A stretch of 64,000 nucleotides of DNA, taken from NCBI RefSeq assembly GCF_031179985.1, contig NZ_JAPSHJ010000014.1, positions 1 to 64,000 on the forward strand. Direction: 5' to 3'. The notes under the pieces were generated by a model that was not told the DNA's origin, did not search any database, and saw nothing but the letters and a program-made list of their open reading frames with translations. Positions 32,599 to 43,196 of this stretch are shown here, piece by piece (within the stretch, counting starts at the first letter, position 1; each line of letters starts with the position of its first letter). This DNA comes from Arthrobacter sp. (GTDB taxonomy: Bacteria > Actinomycetota > Actinomycetes > Actinomycetales > Micrococcaceae). Position numbers and translations under genes: made by a program.

Positions 32599-33111
32599 GT
32601 GCCTTCGCAGATTCTCATACGCCCCGCTGTCCCCGCAGACTACGATTCCGTAGCGCGCATTACACGGGACTCCTACCTGGCTGCCGGCTACTTCGAAACC
32701 GCCGAGCACCCCTACATGCGGCAGATTCAACAAGTGGATGCCCGGGCCGCGAAAGCTACGGTATGGGTGGCTGAGCGTGCGGGGAAAGTGATTGGCTCGG
32801 TGACGTTGGCCGTGGCTGGCGAACCCTTCGCGGACATTGCCCTGGAGGATGAACTGGAGTTCCGCATGCTGGTGGTGGATCCGGCGGTCCAGCGAAGCGG
32901 GGCAGGCAAAGCCATGGTGGAAGCCATTCTTGACTACGCCGGCTCCCTGGACGGGATCCGAGGAGTCTCACTGACCACCGGCATGACCTGGGAAAGCGCC
33001 CACGGGCTCTATAAGAAGACCGGGTTCCAGAGGGTGCCTGACCGTGACTGGCTCGTCCCGGGCACCGACATAAAGCTGCTCGTTTACCGGCGGGACCTCC
33101 CGGCGACCTAA
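32599..33111 (+). CDS. GNAT family N-acetyltransferase
   Basis: LVVDPAVQRSGAGKAMVEAIL acetyl-CoA binding motif; GTG start. Confidence 0.9.
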   Translation: MPSQILIRPAVPADYDSVARITRDSYLAAGYFETAEHPYMRQIQQVDARAAKATVWVAERAGKVIGSVTLAVAGEPFADIALEDELEFRMLVVDPAVQRSGAGKAMVEAILDYAGSLDGIRGVSLTTGMTWESAHGLYKKTGFQRVPDRDWLVPGTDIKLLVYRRDLPAT

Positions 33112-33194
33112 AGTAGTGCCGACTCCATGACCCTGCTGCATTCGGTGACGGCAAAGAGCCGTCCGCCAGGATGCTGCACTGCGAAAGGCACACG

Positions 33195-33578
33195 ATGCGC
33201 AAGACGTTTGGCTCCGGCTCCGCCTGGGAAAAGATCCTTGGTTATTCACGTGCCGTGCAGGTGGACAACACGCTCTACATTTCCGCTACCGCTGCCAGCG
33301 GCGAGGACGGGATTGTGGGCGAGGACTTCTACACGCAGACCAAATTCATCCTCGGGAAGCTGGGCAGGGTACTCGCCGATGCCGGGTTTGAGTTCTCTGA
33401 TGTGGTCCAGTCCAAGCTCTATCTGACGGACATCAGCCAATGGGAAGAGGCGGGCCGCGCCCACGGCGAGGTTTTCGGGGAAATCCGCCCCACCCTGTCA
33501 CTGGTTCACGTGCTGCCGTTCCTTGACCCCAAAATGCTGGTGGAAATCGAACTCGTAGCCCAGAAGAGCGCCAGCTAG
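33195..33578 (+). CDS. RidA family protein
   Basis: SAWEKILGYSRAVQVDNTLYISATAA ... VVQSKLYLTD ... PTLSLVHVLPFLDPKMLVEIE. Confidence 0.9.
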   Translation: MRKTFGSGSAWEKILGYSRAVQVDNTLYISATAASGEDGIVGEDFYTQTKFILGKLGRVLADAGFEFSDVVQSKLYLTDISQWEEAGRAHGEVFGEIRPTLSLVHVLPFLDPKMLVEIELVAQKSAS

Positions 33579-33596
33579 CTTCGCACCCATCCCGCG

Positions 33597-33652
33597 CGAA
33601 CTGGCAGGAAATGACCGCAACACCGTGTGCTGAGGGCACGCCTGCCAGTTCG
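33597..33652. terminator. long dyad at convergent gene junction (candidate bidirectional terminator)
   Basis: CGAACTGGCAGG (33597-33608) / CCTGCCAGTTCG (33641-33652), perfect 12-bp arms between convergent ridA-like and response-regulator genes. Confidence 0.55.
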
Positions 33653-33690
33653 GGCTCCGGGAAGCCGGGCCGGCTCCGGGAAGCCGGGGC

Positions 33691-34380
33691 CTAGTTGTCT
33701 GTTCGTGCCGCCCCGGAGGACGCAGGCGGAAGTCCGTAGCGGTGCTCGGGCCGGCCGGTGGTGCCGTAGCGAAGCTGGATATCGACCGAGCCGTCATCCG
33801 CCAGGGAGGACAGGTACCGTTGCGCAGTGGCGCGCGAGACGCCCACCCTCGCGGCAACCTCCGCGGCCGAATACTGTTCCCCCCGGACCAAGGACTCCAG
33901 GACAGCTGCTTCCGTTGCCGACCGGGGCCGCGCCGAGGGGCTGACCTCACCGGGAACCAGCGCGCGTTTGGCCCGCTCGACAGTCTCTTGATCGACGTTT
34001 CCCGGCTGGGCGAGGATACGGCGGTAGCGGGCATAGGAGCGCAGCTGCTGGGACAAGGACTCCGAAGTGAAAGGCTTGAGCAGATACGCCAGGGCACCGC
34101 GGCGGAAGGCAAGCCGCAACGATCCGGTGTCCGAGGCCGCGCTCAACATCATGGTGTCGACGTCGAGCTGCCGGAGCAGGTCCAGGCCCGACGCGTCGGG
34201 AAGGTACACGTCCAGCAGCACCAGATCCGGGCGCAGGCTGTGGATGGCCTTGAGGGCCTGGGAGGCAGAACCTACGGGAGCCAACGCAAGGAATCCCGGC
34301 ACCGAATCCACGTAGGCAGCATGGAGTTTGGCAACGTGGAAATCGTCATCCACAATCAGCACCCTGAAATCCTCAGACAT
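33691..34380 (-). CDS. response regulator, CitB/DcuR family
   Basis: FRVLIVDDDFHVAKLHAAYV receiver domain, LLDVYLPDASGLDLL, C-terminal HTH. Confidence 0.93.
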   Translation of the reverse strand: MSEDFRVLIVDDDFHVAKLHAAYVDSVPGFLALAPVGSASQALKAIHSLRPDLVLLDVYLPDASGLDLLRQLDVDTMMLSAASDTGSLRLAFRRGALAYLLKPFTSESLSQQLRSYARYRRILAQPGNVDQETVERAKRALVPGEVSPSARPRSATEAAVLESLVRGEQYSAAEVAARVGVSRATAQRYLSSLADDGSVDIQLRYGTTGRPEHRYGLPPASSGAARTDN

Positions 34381-36088
34381 CGTTGTCCCTTCCTGATGAA
34401 ACCGTTATGCCGGTGTCCGTGGTGCCCGGCAAGGTAGCCATGAACACCGCTCCCGGTCCTCCGGCGGTACCCTTCTCAAGGACAGTGACGTCCCCGCCCC
34501 GCCGCCGGGCCAGCTGGCGGGCGAGGGCGAGGCCCAGTCCCTGGCCCCCGGAGGAGCGAGCCGGCGTCGTCGAACTCCCTGCAGTGGTGAACCCCTCCGA
34601 AAACACATCGTCAACGTGGCCAGGGTCCAGTCCGTCCCCGGAATCGGCCACCACAATGTGCAGGGTTCCCCCGTCCTCGCCCGGGGCATCCAGAGCCTCC
34701 ACTTCAACCCAGCGATCGGCAGCCGCACCCGCGACGGCGGCATTGACGGCATTGTCGATGAGGTTGCCAAGCACAGTAGTGACATCCTGGGGATCTGTGA
34801 CATGTCCGCGCACCAGTGTTTCCGGGCCGATGCGCAACGCAACGCCCCGCTCATGGGCTTCCACACCTTTGGCTCCGACAAAAGCCTGAAGATATGGATC
34901 CTGCAGCAATTCAGCCTGGTCCACCGGAAATTTCAAAGGGCCCGTCGCCACCAGCTGCTTCAGATAGTCCTGCGCCTGCCGGAACTGTCCGATGCTCATG
35001 AATCCCGCAAGGGTGTGCATCTGATTCGCGAATTCGTGACGCTGGGCCCTCAACGCCGTGGACATGGTCCCAACAGCGTCGAGTTGGCGCGTCAGATGCT
35101 GCAACTCGGTGCGGTCCCGCAGCATGATGACCCAGCCGAGGTCCTCTTTCCGGTGCAGGGCTTTCCGTGCGCTTGCGACGACCACCCGGGCACCGACAAC
35201 AAGTTCGATTGCATCCCTCTCCTGGCCGTCGGGTTCCGTCAGTGCTTTCAGCTGGGCGGGAAGCGGGGCCCGGGTCCAGGGAGTCCCTGTCAGATCGTCG
35301 CAGTCGAGAAGCCTCTGGGCTGCTGTGTTGAAGACACTGATCCTGCCGTCGCCGGAGATGCCGATAACGCCCTCGTCCACACCCTGAAGGACAGCAACCT
35401 GGTCGTGGACAAGGGTGCTGATTTCCTCCGGTTCCAGTCCCAGCGTGAGCCGCTGCAGGTGGCGTCGCAAAAGGAACGATGCGAACACGCCGGCGAGGAG
35501 GGCTCCGGCCGCCGTCACTGCAATGGGGACAATATCCCGGGCAAGGCTCCGGGAGATGCTCTCCGTGGAATATCCCACGCTTACCTCGCCGACGATGGCC
35601 GGAGAGTCAGGGGCAAAAACGGGCACCTTTGCCCCGGCGGAAGGACCCAGCGTGCCTGTGTTCCGGGTGGTCACTTCCTTGCCCGCGAGCGCATCGGAAG
35701 GATCTGTGCTTACCTTTTCCCCCAGACGGTCGGCGTCAGGGTGGGCCAGTCGGAGTCCAGTCTCGTCGGTGATGACCACAAAGAGTGCCCCGGTGCGGTT
35801 GCGGGCACCTTCCGCCGCAGCCATGAGGGGGCCCTTTATCAGCACTGATGCCGGGGGAGTGCCCTCCTTCTGGCTGATGGACTGCACCTCGGCACGGACA
35901 GAAGGATCCGAAGCTACGGTTCGGGCCAGCGTGAGCGCCTGGTTTTCCGCCTCGCGGCCTAAACGGTCATAGGTGAGCCACGCGTGCATTGCCCCGCTGA
36001 GCAGGACTACGAGCAATACGACGCCAAGCTGCAGGAAGAGGGTCTGTGTCGAAAACCGCAGGGGAAGACGGGTTGTGGAGCGCTTCAT
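34373..36088 (-). CDS. sensor histidine kinase, CitA/DcuS family
   Basis: periplasmic sensor between two TM helices, PAS, LRAQRHEFANQMHTLAGF H-box, HATPase motifs (GNLIDNAVNA, DSGDGLDP, GQGLGLALARQLARRRGGDV). Confidence 0.93.
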   Translation of the reverse strand: MKRSTTRLPLRFSTQTLFLQLGVVLLVVLLSGAMHAWLTYDRLGREAENQALTLARTVASDPSVRAEVQSISQKEGTPPASVLIKGPLMAAAEGARNRTGALFVVITDETGLRLAHPDADRLGEKVSTDPSDALAGKEVTTRNTGTLGPSAGAKVPVFAPDSPAIVGEVSVGYSTESISRSLARDIVPIAVTAAGALLAGVFASFLLRRHLQRLTLGLEPEEISTLVHDQVAVLQGVDEGVIGISGDGRISVFNTAAQRLLDCDDLTGTPWTRAPLPAQLKALTEPDGQERDAIELVVGARVVVASARKALHRKEDLGWVIMLRDRTELQHLTRQLDAVGTMSTALRAQRHEFANQMHTLAGFMSIGQFRQAQDYLKQLVATGPLKFPVDQAELLQDPYLQAFVGAKGVEAHERGVALRIGPETLVRGHVTDPQDVTTVLGNLIDNAVNAAVAGAAADRWVEVEALDAPGEDGGTLHIVVADSGDGLDPGHVDDVFSEGFTTAGSSTTPARSSGGQGLGLALARQLARRRGGDVTVLEKGTAGGPGAVFMATLPGTTDTGITVSSGRDNDV

Positions 36089-36171
36089 GATCCTCCTGCC
36101 GATCCCCTCAATCTAACTGACCCTTGCTGAGCGGGCGTTGAATGCATCTGCCACATGGCTGTGAGCTAAAT

Positions 36172-36184
36172 GAGCAAAATGCTC
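36172..36184. promoter_or_regulatory. inverted repeat GAGCA-AAA-TGCTC upstream of the citrate transporter
   Basis: 5-bp arms in the divergent intergenic region between the two-component system and citMHS-like gene. Confidence 0.35.
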
Positions 36185-36301
36185 CCAATAAGCAGTATGC
36201 CAATCAATTGAGCCAAAGGCACAGCCGTGATCGAGGCCACTATAACGTCTGTATCGCGCATCACACCGTTGTGGTGCTGTTCACAGGAAAAGGAGCCGGC
36301 C

Positions 36302-37789
36302 GTGCTGGTATTACTTGGATTCGCCATGATCGCAGTATTCATGGTGCTGATCATGACGAAGAAGTTGACGCCGGTCCTGGCGCTGATCATTGTTCCCACC
36401 GTATTCGGATTGTTTGCAGGCGCTGGCCTGGGCATCGGCGACATGGTCATGGACTCAATGAAGTCCATGACCTCCACCGCTGCGCTGCTGATGTTCGCCA
36501 TCATCTACTTCGGCCTGATGATTGACGTCGGGCTGTTCGATCCGTTGGTCCGGTTCATCCTGCGCAAGCTCGGCAACGACCCCGCAAAGGTCGTACTGGG
36601 CACGGCGATCCTGGCGGCAGCAGTATCCCTGGACGGCGACGGTTCCACCACATTCATCCTCACCACGGCTGCCATGTTGCCGATCTACCTCCGGCTGAAG
36701 ATGAGCCCCGTGGTCCTGACCTGCGTTGCCGGCCTGGCCAACGGCACCATGAACATCCTTCCATGGGGAGGGCCCACGGCACGCGCCGCCTCCGCGCTGA
36801 AGATCGACGTCAACGACGTCTTCGTTCCGATGATCCCGTCCCTGATCGCAGGCCTGGTTGTAGTCTTCGTGTTCGCCTGGCTGCTGGGCCTTCAGGAGCG
36901 CAACCGGCTTCGGGCAACGGCTCCCGAGGTCTGGGGCGATCTTTCGGATCCGTCCGACGCGTTCGACGGCGGCACCCCGGCCCTGGGCGGTCCGGGTGCG
37001 ACGGGTATATCCGGTAGCGGCCGCAGCGGAGGCAGGAGTGACGCAGCTGCCGGCGGAAGCCCCGCCGTCGGGGGCTCAGCAGTTGCGGTCCTGGACCATC
37101 CTGAATTGCTGGTTGATGACAAGGATTCAGCCATGGCAGACACCGCACTGGACCCCAACCGCAAGACCTTGCGCCCTAAGCTCCAGTGGTTCAACCTTGG
37201 CCTGACTGTTGCCGTCATGGGCATGCTCATCGCTGACCTCGTGCCCCTGCCATACGTCTTTATGGTGGGCTCGGCCATCGCCCTGCTGGTGAACTTCCCC
37301 AGGGTCAAGGACCAGGCCACCCAGCTCATCGCCCACGCGCCGTCGATTGTTGCCGTGGTCAGCATGGTCATGGCCGCCGCTGTACTGACCGGCGTGCTCA
37401 CCGGCACCGGCATGGTCGAGGCCATGTCTGCCTGGCTGGTGAATATCATCCCGTCCCAGATGGGTCCCTTCATGGCCGTGATCACCGGGGTCCTGAGCAT
37501 CCCGATGACGTTCTTCATGAGCAACGACGCGTTCTACTTCGGCGTGCTGCCCGTTCTGGCCGAGACGGCCGGCCACTACGGCATCAGCGCCGCGGACATG
37601 GCGCGCGCCTCCATCACCGGCCAGCCGTTCCACCTGCAGAGCCCGTTGGTTCCCGCTATCCTGCTGCTCGTCTCCCTCGCAAAGGTTGACCTCGGCGACC
37701 ACCACAAAAAGGTGCTGTGGCGCACGGCCGTTATTTCCCTCGTGATGCTCGGGGTGGGAGTCCTTACAGGAGCGATAGGAATCGGCTAA
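36302..37789 (+). CDS. CitMHS family citrate (metal-citrate) transporter
   Basis: LTPVLALIIVPTVFGLFAGAG, multiple TM segments, adjacency to CitA/CitB-type regulators; GTG start preceded by aaaggag. Confidence 0.92.
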   Translation: MLVLLGFAMIAVFMVLIMTKKLTPVLALIIVPTVFGLFAGAGLGIGDMVMDSMKSMTSTAALLMFAIIYFGLMIDVGLFDPLVRFILRKLGNDPAKVVLGTAILAAAVSLDGDGSTTFILTTAAMLPIYLRLKMSPVVLTCVAGLANGTMNILPWGGPTARAASALKIDVNDVFVPMIPSLIAGLVVVFVFAWLLGLQERNRLRATAPEVWGDLSDPSDAFDGGTPALGGPGATGISGSGRSGGRSDAAAGGSPAVGGSAVAVLDHPELLVDDKDSAMADTALDPNRKTLRPKLQWFNLGLTVAVMGMLIADLVPLPYVFMVGSAIALLVNFPRVKDQATQLIAHAPSIVAVVSMVMAAAVLTGVLTGTGMVEAMSAWLVNIIPSQMGPFMAVITGVLSIPMTFFMSNDAFYFGVLPVLAETAGHYGISAADMARASITGQPFHLQSPLVPAILLLVSLAKVDLGDHHKKVLWRTAVISLVMLGVGVLTGAIGIG

Positions 37790-37916
37790 CCTGAAATTGC
37801 CGGCGGCTTGCCGTCTGGCCGGTTGTGCCCGTCTCACGCCCGCTGGGGGTCGTCAGGCGGGCACACTGTTGCCACGTAGACTATGGGGGAAACCAACTAC
37901 CTTGCAGGGGAGATCC

Positions 37917-38213
37917 ATGGCTGCGATCAACCGTGACGACGTCGCGCATCTTGCGCGGCTGGCGCACATCGAGATGAGTCCTGACGAGCTCGACAGAATG
38001 GCAGGCGAACTCGCCGTCATCGTTGACGCCGTGAAGTCGGTGAGTGAAGCCGCCGGTGATGACGTCCCGGCGACGTCCCATCCCATCCCGCTCACCAACA
38101 TTTTCCGTGAGGACGTCGTGGGGCACACGTTCACCGCAGAAGAGGCATTGTCCGGCGCGCCGGATGCCCATGAGAAGCGGTTCAAGGTTCCGGCAATCCT
38201 GGACGAGGACTGA
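37917..38213 (+). CDS. gatC: Asp-tRNA(Asn)/Glu-tRNA(Gln) amidotransferase subunit C
   Basis: MAAINRDDVAHLARLAHIEMSPDELDRMAGEL; precedes gatA. Confidence 0.96.
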   Translation: MAAINRDDVAHLARLAHIEMSPDELDRMAGELAVIVDAVKSVSEAAGDDVPATSHPIPLTNIFREDVVGHTFTAEEALSGAPDAHEKRFKVPAILDED

Positions 38214-38216
38214 GAC

Positions 38217-39797
38217 ATGACTGAATACAACACCACCGGTACAAGTGCCTCCGAGCTCATCCGCAACTCCGCCGCGCAGCTGGCTGAGAAGCTTGCGGCC
38301 CGCGAGGTTTCCGCCGTCGAGGTCACCCAGGCGCACCTGGACCGCATCGCCGCAGTAGACGGCGGCGACAGGGGAGTCCACGCCTTCCTGCACGTCAACA
38401 CCGAAGAAGCGCTGGCCGTTGCCGCCGAGGTGGACAACATCCGCGCCGCCGGCGGAGCCGCAGCAGAAGAGTTGCACGCGCTCGCCGGCGTGCCCATCGC
38501 CGTCAAGGACCTCATCGTCACTGTCGGCCAGCCCACCACGGCGGGCTCCAAAATCCTCGAAGGCTGGCACAGCCCGTATGACGCCACGGTCGTGAAGAAG
38601 CTGCGCGCCGCGAAGATGCCCATCCTGGGCAAAACCAACCTTGACGAGTTCGCGATGGGTTCCTCCACGGAGCACTCCGCCTTCGGACCCACCCGCAACC
38701 CGTGGGACCTGGACCGCATCCCCGGTGGTTCCGGCGGTGGCTCCGCTGCCGCCGTCGCGGCCTTCGAAGCACCCCTGGCCCTCGGCACGGACACCGGTGG
38801 CTCCATCCGCCAGCCCGGCGCCGTGACCGGAACCGTAGGCGTCAAGCCCACGTATGGTGGCGTTTCCCGCTACGGCGCCATCGCCATGGCTTCTTCCCTC
38901 GATCAGATCGGCCCCGTATCACGCACGGTACTGGACTCGGCCTTGCTGCATCAGGTAATCGGCGGGCACGATCCCTTCGACTCCACCTCACTGCCGGATC
39001 CCCTCGCTGACCTTGTTGCCGCTGCGTGCATCGGCAACATCGAGGGCATGAAAATCGGCATTGTCAAGGAACTTCACGGCGAGGGCTACCAGGCCGGCGT
39101 CGAGAACCGTTTCAACGAGTCCCTTGAGCTGCTGAAGCAGGCCGGAGCCGAAATCGTTGAGGTCTCATGCCCCAACTTCAAGTACGCGCTGGGTGCCTAT
39201 TACCTGATCATGCCCTCCGAGGCCTCCTCCAACCTGGCCAAGTTCGACGGCGTCCGGTACGGCCTGCGGGTCCTCCCCGAAGACGCGCCGATGACCATTG
39301 AACGCGTGATGGGAGCCACCCGCGCAGCCGGCTTCGGCGACGAAGTCAAGCGGCGCATCATCCTTGGCACCTACGCCCTGAGCGCCGGCTACTACGACGC
39401 CTACTACGGGTCTGCGCAAAAGGTCCGCACCCTGATCCAGCGTGACTTCGAGGCCGCCTTCGCCAAAGCTGACGTCCTGGTTTCGCCCACGGCACCCACC
39501 ACCGCATTCAAGCTCGGTGAGAAGCTGGACGATCCCCTGGCCATGTACCTCAACGACGTCGCCACCATCCCCGCCAATATGGCGGGTGTACCAGGCCTGT
39601 CCCTTCCCGGCGGACTGGCCGACGAGGACGGGCTCCCCGTGGGCATCCAGCTCCTTGCTCCGGCCCGTGAAGATGCCCGGTTGTACCGCGTTGGTGCAGT
39701 CCTTGAATCATTGCTCGAGGCGAAGTGGGGTGGCCCCATCCTGGCCAGTGCGCCGTCGCTGACTGAGCTTGTCACCACACCCGGAGGTTCACGCTGA
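38217..39797 (+). CDS. gatA: Asp-tRNA(Asn)/Glu-tRNA(Gln) amidotransferase subunit A
   Basis: amidase signature [33 protein letters not shown]. Confidence 0.97.
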   Translation: MTEYNTTGTSASELIRNSAAQLAEKLAAREVSAVEVTQAHLDRIAAVDGGDRGVHAFLHVNTEEALAVAAEVDNIRAAGGAAAEELHALAGVPIAVKDLIVTVGQPTTAGSKILEGWHSPYDATVVKKLRAAKMPILGKTNLDEFAMGSSTEHSAFGPTRNPWDLDRIPGGSGGGSAAAVAAFEAPLALGTDTGGSIRQPGAVTGTVGVKPTYGGVSRYGAIAMASSLDQIGPVSRTVLDSALLHQVIGGHDPFDSTSLPDPLADLVAAACIGNIEGMKIGIVKELHGEGYQAGVENRFNESLELLKQAGAEIVEVSCPNFKYALGAYYLIMPSEASSNLAKFDGVRYGLRVLPEDAPMTIERVMGATRAAGFGDEVKRRIILGTYALSAGYYDAYYGSAQKVRTLIQRDFEAAFAKADVLVSPTAPTTAFKLGEKLDDPLAMYLNDVATIPANMAGVPGLSLPGGLADEDGLPVGIQLLAPAREDARLYRVGAVLESLLEAKWGGPILASAPSLTELVTTPGGSR

Positions 39798-41302
39798 TGT
39801 CCGACCCGATCCTGACCTTCGACGAGGCCATGGAGAAGTACGATCCCGTCCTGGGGTTCGAGGTCCACGTGGAGCTCAACACCAAGACCAAGATGTTCTC
39901 CTCGGCGCCCAACGTGTTCGGTGACGAGCCCAACACAAACGTCAACGAGGTGGACCTTGGCATGCCCGGCGTCCTGCCCGTGCTGAACAAAACGGCCGTG
40001 GAATCATCCATTAAGATCGGCCTCGCACTCAACTGCAAGATCGCCGAGTACTGCCGCTTTGCCCGGAAGAACTACTTCTACCCGGACACCCCAAAGAACT
40101 TCCAGACTTCGCAGTACGACGAACCCATTGCGTATGACGGCTACCTGGACATTGAGCTCTCCGACGGAACGGTGTTCCGCGTCGAAATCGAACGGGCGCA
40201 CATGGAGGAGGACGCCGGCAAGCTGACCCACATGGGCGGATCCGCCGGCCGCATCCAAGGTGCCGATTACTCCCTGGTGGACTACAACCGCGCCGGTGTT
40301 CCTCTGGTCGAGATCGTCACCAAACCCATCCAGGGTGCCGGCTCGCGGGCTCCGGAACTGGCCAAGGCCTATGTGGCCGCGGTCCGTGAAATCGTGAAAA
40401 ACCTCGGCGTTTCGGATGCCAGGATGGAACGCGGCAACGTCCGCTGTGACGCCAACGTTTCGCTCCGCCCGCACGGCCGCGAACGCTTCGGCATCCGGTC
40501 CGAGACCAAGAACGTGAACTCCTTGCGCGCCGTCGAACACGCCGTCCGCTACGAGATCCAGCGGCACGCCGCGGTTCTGGACTCGGGCGAGCCCGTGGTC
40601 CAGGAAACCCGCCATTGGCACGAGGACACCCGCACCACCACGTCCGGGCGGGCCAAGTCCGACGCCGACGACTACCGCTACTTCCCGGAGCCTGACCTGG
40701 TTCCCGTCGTGGCTTCCCGCGAATGGGTCGAGGAACTGCGGGCGACTCTGCCCGAGCCCCCGGCCGAGCGGCGCAAGAGGCTGCAGGCCGACTGGGGCTA
40801 TTCGGATCTGGAATTCCGCGATGTCGTCAACGCCGGTGTGATGGACGAGATCGAAGAAACCATTGCCGCTGGCGCCACTGCATCGGTGGCCCGTAAGTGG
40901 TGGATGGGCGAGATCGTCGGGCGCGCCAAGAACGCCGACGTCGATCCCGGCCAGCTGGGTGTTGCGCCTGCCACCATCGTTGAGCTGAACAAGTTGGTTG
41001 AAGACGGCAAGATCAACAACAAGATGGCCACGGAAGTACTCGACGGCGTGCTCGCCGGCGAGGGCACTCCGGCGGAGATCGTGGAGAAGCGCGGCCTCGC
41101 CGTGGTGTCCGACGACGGCCCGCTCCTGGAAGCCATCGACGCGGCCCTCGCCGCGCAGCCCGACGTCGCAAACAAGATCCGCGGCGGCAAGGTGCAGGCC
41201 ATCGGAGCAATTGTTGGCGGAGTCATGAAGGCAACGCGCGGACAAGCCGATGCGGGCCGGGTGCGCGAGCTGATCCTGGAAAAGCTTGGCGTCGAAGCCT
41301 GA
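39797..41302 (+). CDS. gatB: Asp-tRNA(Asn)/Glu-tRNA(Gln) amidotransferase subunit B
   Basis: [53 protein letters not shown]. Confidence 0.97.
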   Translation: MSDPILTFDEAMEKYDPVLGFEVHVELNTKTKMFSSAPNVFGDEPNTNVNEVDLGMPGVLPVLNKTAVESSIKIGLALNCKIAEYCRFARKNYFYPDTPKNFQTSQYDEPIAYDGYLDIELSDGTVFRVEIERAHMEEDAGKLTHMGGSAGRIQGADYSLVDYNRAGVPLVEIVTKPIQGAGSRAPELAKAYVAAVREIVKNLGVSDARMERGNVRCDANVSLRPHGRERFGIRSETKNVNSLRAVEHAVRYEIQRHAAVLDSGEPVVQETRHWHEDTRTTTSGRAKSDADDYRYFPEPDLVPVVASREWVEELRATLPEPPAERRKRLQADWGYSDLEFRDVVNAGVMDEIEETIAAGATASVARKWWMGEIVGRAKNADVDPGQLGVAPATIVELNKLVEDGKINNKMATEVLDGVLAGEGTPAEIVEKRGLAVVSDDGPLLEAIDAALAAQPDVANKIRGGKVQAIGAIVGGVMKATRGQADAGRVRELILEKLGVEA

Positions 41303-41326
41303 GTCGAGGCCTGAGGTTTTTTCCTT

Positions 41327-41392
41327 CCCAACCGGGTTGCAGTGAACGTTGTTTTGAGCAGTCAAAACAGCAACAACTGCGACCCGGTCGGG
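41327..41392. repeat. 66-bp imperfect palindromic element, copy A
   Basis: CCCAACCGGGTTGCAGT ... GTTTTGA-GCAG-TCAAAAC ... ACTGCGACCCGGTCGGG; outer and inner arms share the same centre (41359.5); homologous to 58835-58900. Confidence 0.8.
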
Positions 41393-41525
41393 TTTGGGAC
41401 CGGGGAAGTCTGCAGCAGAATTGCCGGATCTGAACTTGTGTCAATCTTGTGCATTCGCCGCTGCTTCCGGTCGTAAACTGCTCACAGGGCGCCGGTGTCC
41501 ACTCGGCGCGGTGGGAGGAAGTGCC

Positions 41526-42164
41526 ATGGTTACTCAGGAGCCCAGGAACATACGTAAAGCTGCCCTCGTGGGCACCATTGCAGTCGCGCTGACCGGAACG
41601 GGAGCAGCTGTCGCATGGTCGGCCGGTGATCCGCCCAACAACGGCCAGTCCCAGTCAGCCACCCCGCCGGGCCATTCTGAGGACAAGGGACAGAAGAACA
41701 GGCCGGACAAGGCCCAGCGAGGTCAGGCCCTGCATAGCGAGACCGTGGTCAAGAACAGCGATGGTTCCTTCCAGACCGAGGTCTCCCAGCGTGGAACGGT
41801 GGAATCAGTCAGCGAGAACTCCGTCACGGTCAAGAGCGAGGACGGGTTCAGCCAGACCTACGCCATCAACGCTGAAACACGGATCACCAAGCTTCCGCCA
41901 CTGGCAGAGGATGGCTCCGCACCCACTGATGAGTCGGGGAAGCGGCTCAAGCCCACCGATGTCAGCGCAGCGGACCTGAAGGCCGGCGACACCGTCCGCG
42001 CCCAGGGGATCAGGGACGGCGACTCGGTTACAGCCGAAAAGATTGTTGCCGGGGTAGCTCCGGACGGACGCGGGAACGGTATGGGCTTCGGCAGGGATCA
42101 CCGGCCAGGCAAGGATCACGCCAAAGGCAATGGCAAGTCCCTGGGCAAAGATCAGGCACCCTAG
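41526..42164 (+). CDS. secreted/membrane-anchored hypothetical protein (DUF5666-like)
   Basis: N-terminal hydrophobic segment (KAALVGTIAVALTGTGAAVAWSA) and GTVESVSENSVTVKSEDGFSQTYAINAETRI. Confidence 0.7.
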   Translation: MVTQEPRNIRKAALVGTIAVALTGTGAAVAWSAGDPPNNGQSQSATPPGHSEDKGQKNRPDKAQRGQALHSETVVKNSDGSFQTEVSQRGTVESVSENSVTVKSEDGFSQTYAINAETRITKLPPLAEDGSAPTDESGKRLKPTDVSAADLKAGDTVRAQGIRDGDSVTAEKIVAGVAPDGRGNGMGFGRDHRPGKDHAKGNGKSLGKDQAP

Positions 42165-42193
42165 GCGGAACGCCTGAGCCACCAGAGCCGCTC

Positions 42194-42254
42194 GGGACGC
42201 GCAAACGGTCGGAGGACACCCAAATTTAGGTGTCCTCTGACCGTTTCGGCGTCC
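42194..42254. terminator. long inverted repeat at convergent gene junction (candidate bidirectional terminator)
   Basis: core AAACGGTCGGAGGACACC (42203-42220) / GGTGTCCTCTGACCGTTT (42229-42246) with one G/T mismatch, extended by GGACGC/GCGTCC. Confidence 0.7.
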
Positions 42255-42272
42255 TGATGCCCTTTGCGTGTC

Positions 42273-43196
42273 CTAAACCGGAGACCCGTCCGCGTCAATG
42301 AGTCCGTCCATGATCTTCTGGAGTGCTTCGCAGACCATCATGACCGACGTCCGTTTCAGGTTTTCGGGGCGTGCCAGGATGTCGATCCTCCTCCGGGTGC
42401 TGATGCCCTCCAACGGGCGCAGCACGATACCCGGGTTCAGTGCCGGCCTGGCTGTGTAGCGCGGCAGCAGGCCGATGACACTGCCTGCGGCCACGAGGGC
42501 TGCGACGGTGGAGTAGTCGTTGATGCGGTGCACGATGTTGAGTTCCCGGCTTGATGAGGCAGCGACGGCGGTCAGGACGTCCGCCGGGGAGTAGCCCGCG
42601 CGGCTGGTCACCCAGCGTTCGCGAGCGACATCGGCGGTTGTGAGTGAGCGCAACTGGGCCAGCGGGTGGTTGGCTGGCAGGGCGACGTCGAGCGGTTCCC
42701 GCGCTAGCGGAATCACGGCCACCCTCTCCTCAGGCCATGGCGGGCTGTGGTCCATGCGGTGCGCCAGCACCAGGTCATAGCGCGCGGTCAGCGCCGGAAA
42801 GTCCTGCTGGGCCACGTCTTCGTCGGAGAGTAGCACCTTCGGAGTATCAGGAGCGTCCAGGACCCGGGCAAGCGGGGCGAACAGCACCTGGCCGGCACTG
42901 TGGAAACCGCTCACCGTCACCGGGGAGACGGGAGATACGTGGTAGGCGCCTATCGCCCGCCGGGCTTCGGCCATTGCGCTGACGACGGCGGCTCCCGCAT
43001 CGGCCAGAACCTGCCCGGCGTCGGTGAGGACAAGGTTCCGTCCTTCCTTCCGTGTCAGCGGCACATCCAGGCTTTTCTGCAAAGCCGCCAATTGTTGGGA
43101 CACGGCGGAAGGTGTTACCAGGAGCGTTTCTGCCACGGCTTTGACGCTGCCAAGGGCACCGAGTTCCCGCAGCATCTCCAGCTGGTGAATTTCCAT
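42273..43196 (-). CDS. LysR family transcriptional regulator
   Basis: MEIHQLEMLRELGALGSVKAVAETLLVTPSAVSQQLAALQKSLDVPLTRKEGR. Confidence 0.93.
   Translation of the reverse strand: MEIHQLEMLRELGALGSVKAVAETLLVTPSAVSQQLAALQKSLDVPLTRKEGRNLVLTDAGQVLADAGAAVVSAMAEARRAIGAYHVSPVSPVTVSGFHSAGQVLFAPLARVLDAPDTPKVLLSDEDVAQQDFPALTARYDLVLAHRMDHSPPWPEERVAVIPLAREPLDVALPANHPLAQLRSLTTADVARERWVTSRAGYSPADVLTAVAASSSRELNIVHRINDYSTVAALVAAGSVIGLLPRYTARPALNPGIVLRPLEGISTRRRIDILARPENLKRTSVMMVCEALQKIMDGLIDADGSPV

Noticed and set aside
37000-37080. Gly/Ala/Ser-rich segment of the citrate transporter as a frameshift or insertion
   Set aside because: The frame stays open and both flanks are transporter-like; most likely a cytoplasmic loop.
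40004-41365. 453 aa minus-strand ORF opposite gatB
   Set aside because: Antisense shadow of gatB; no recognizable domain and low-complexity composition.
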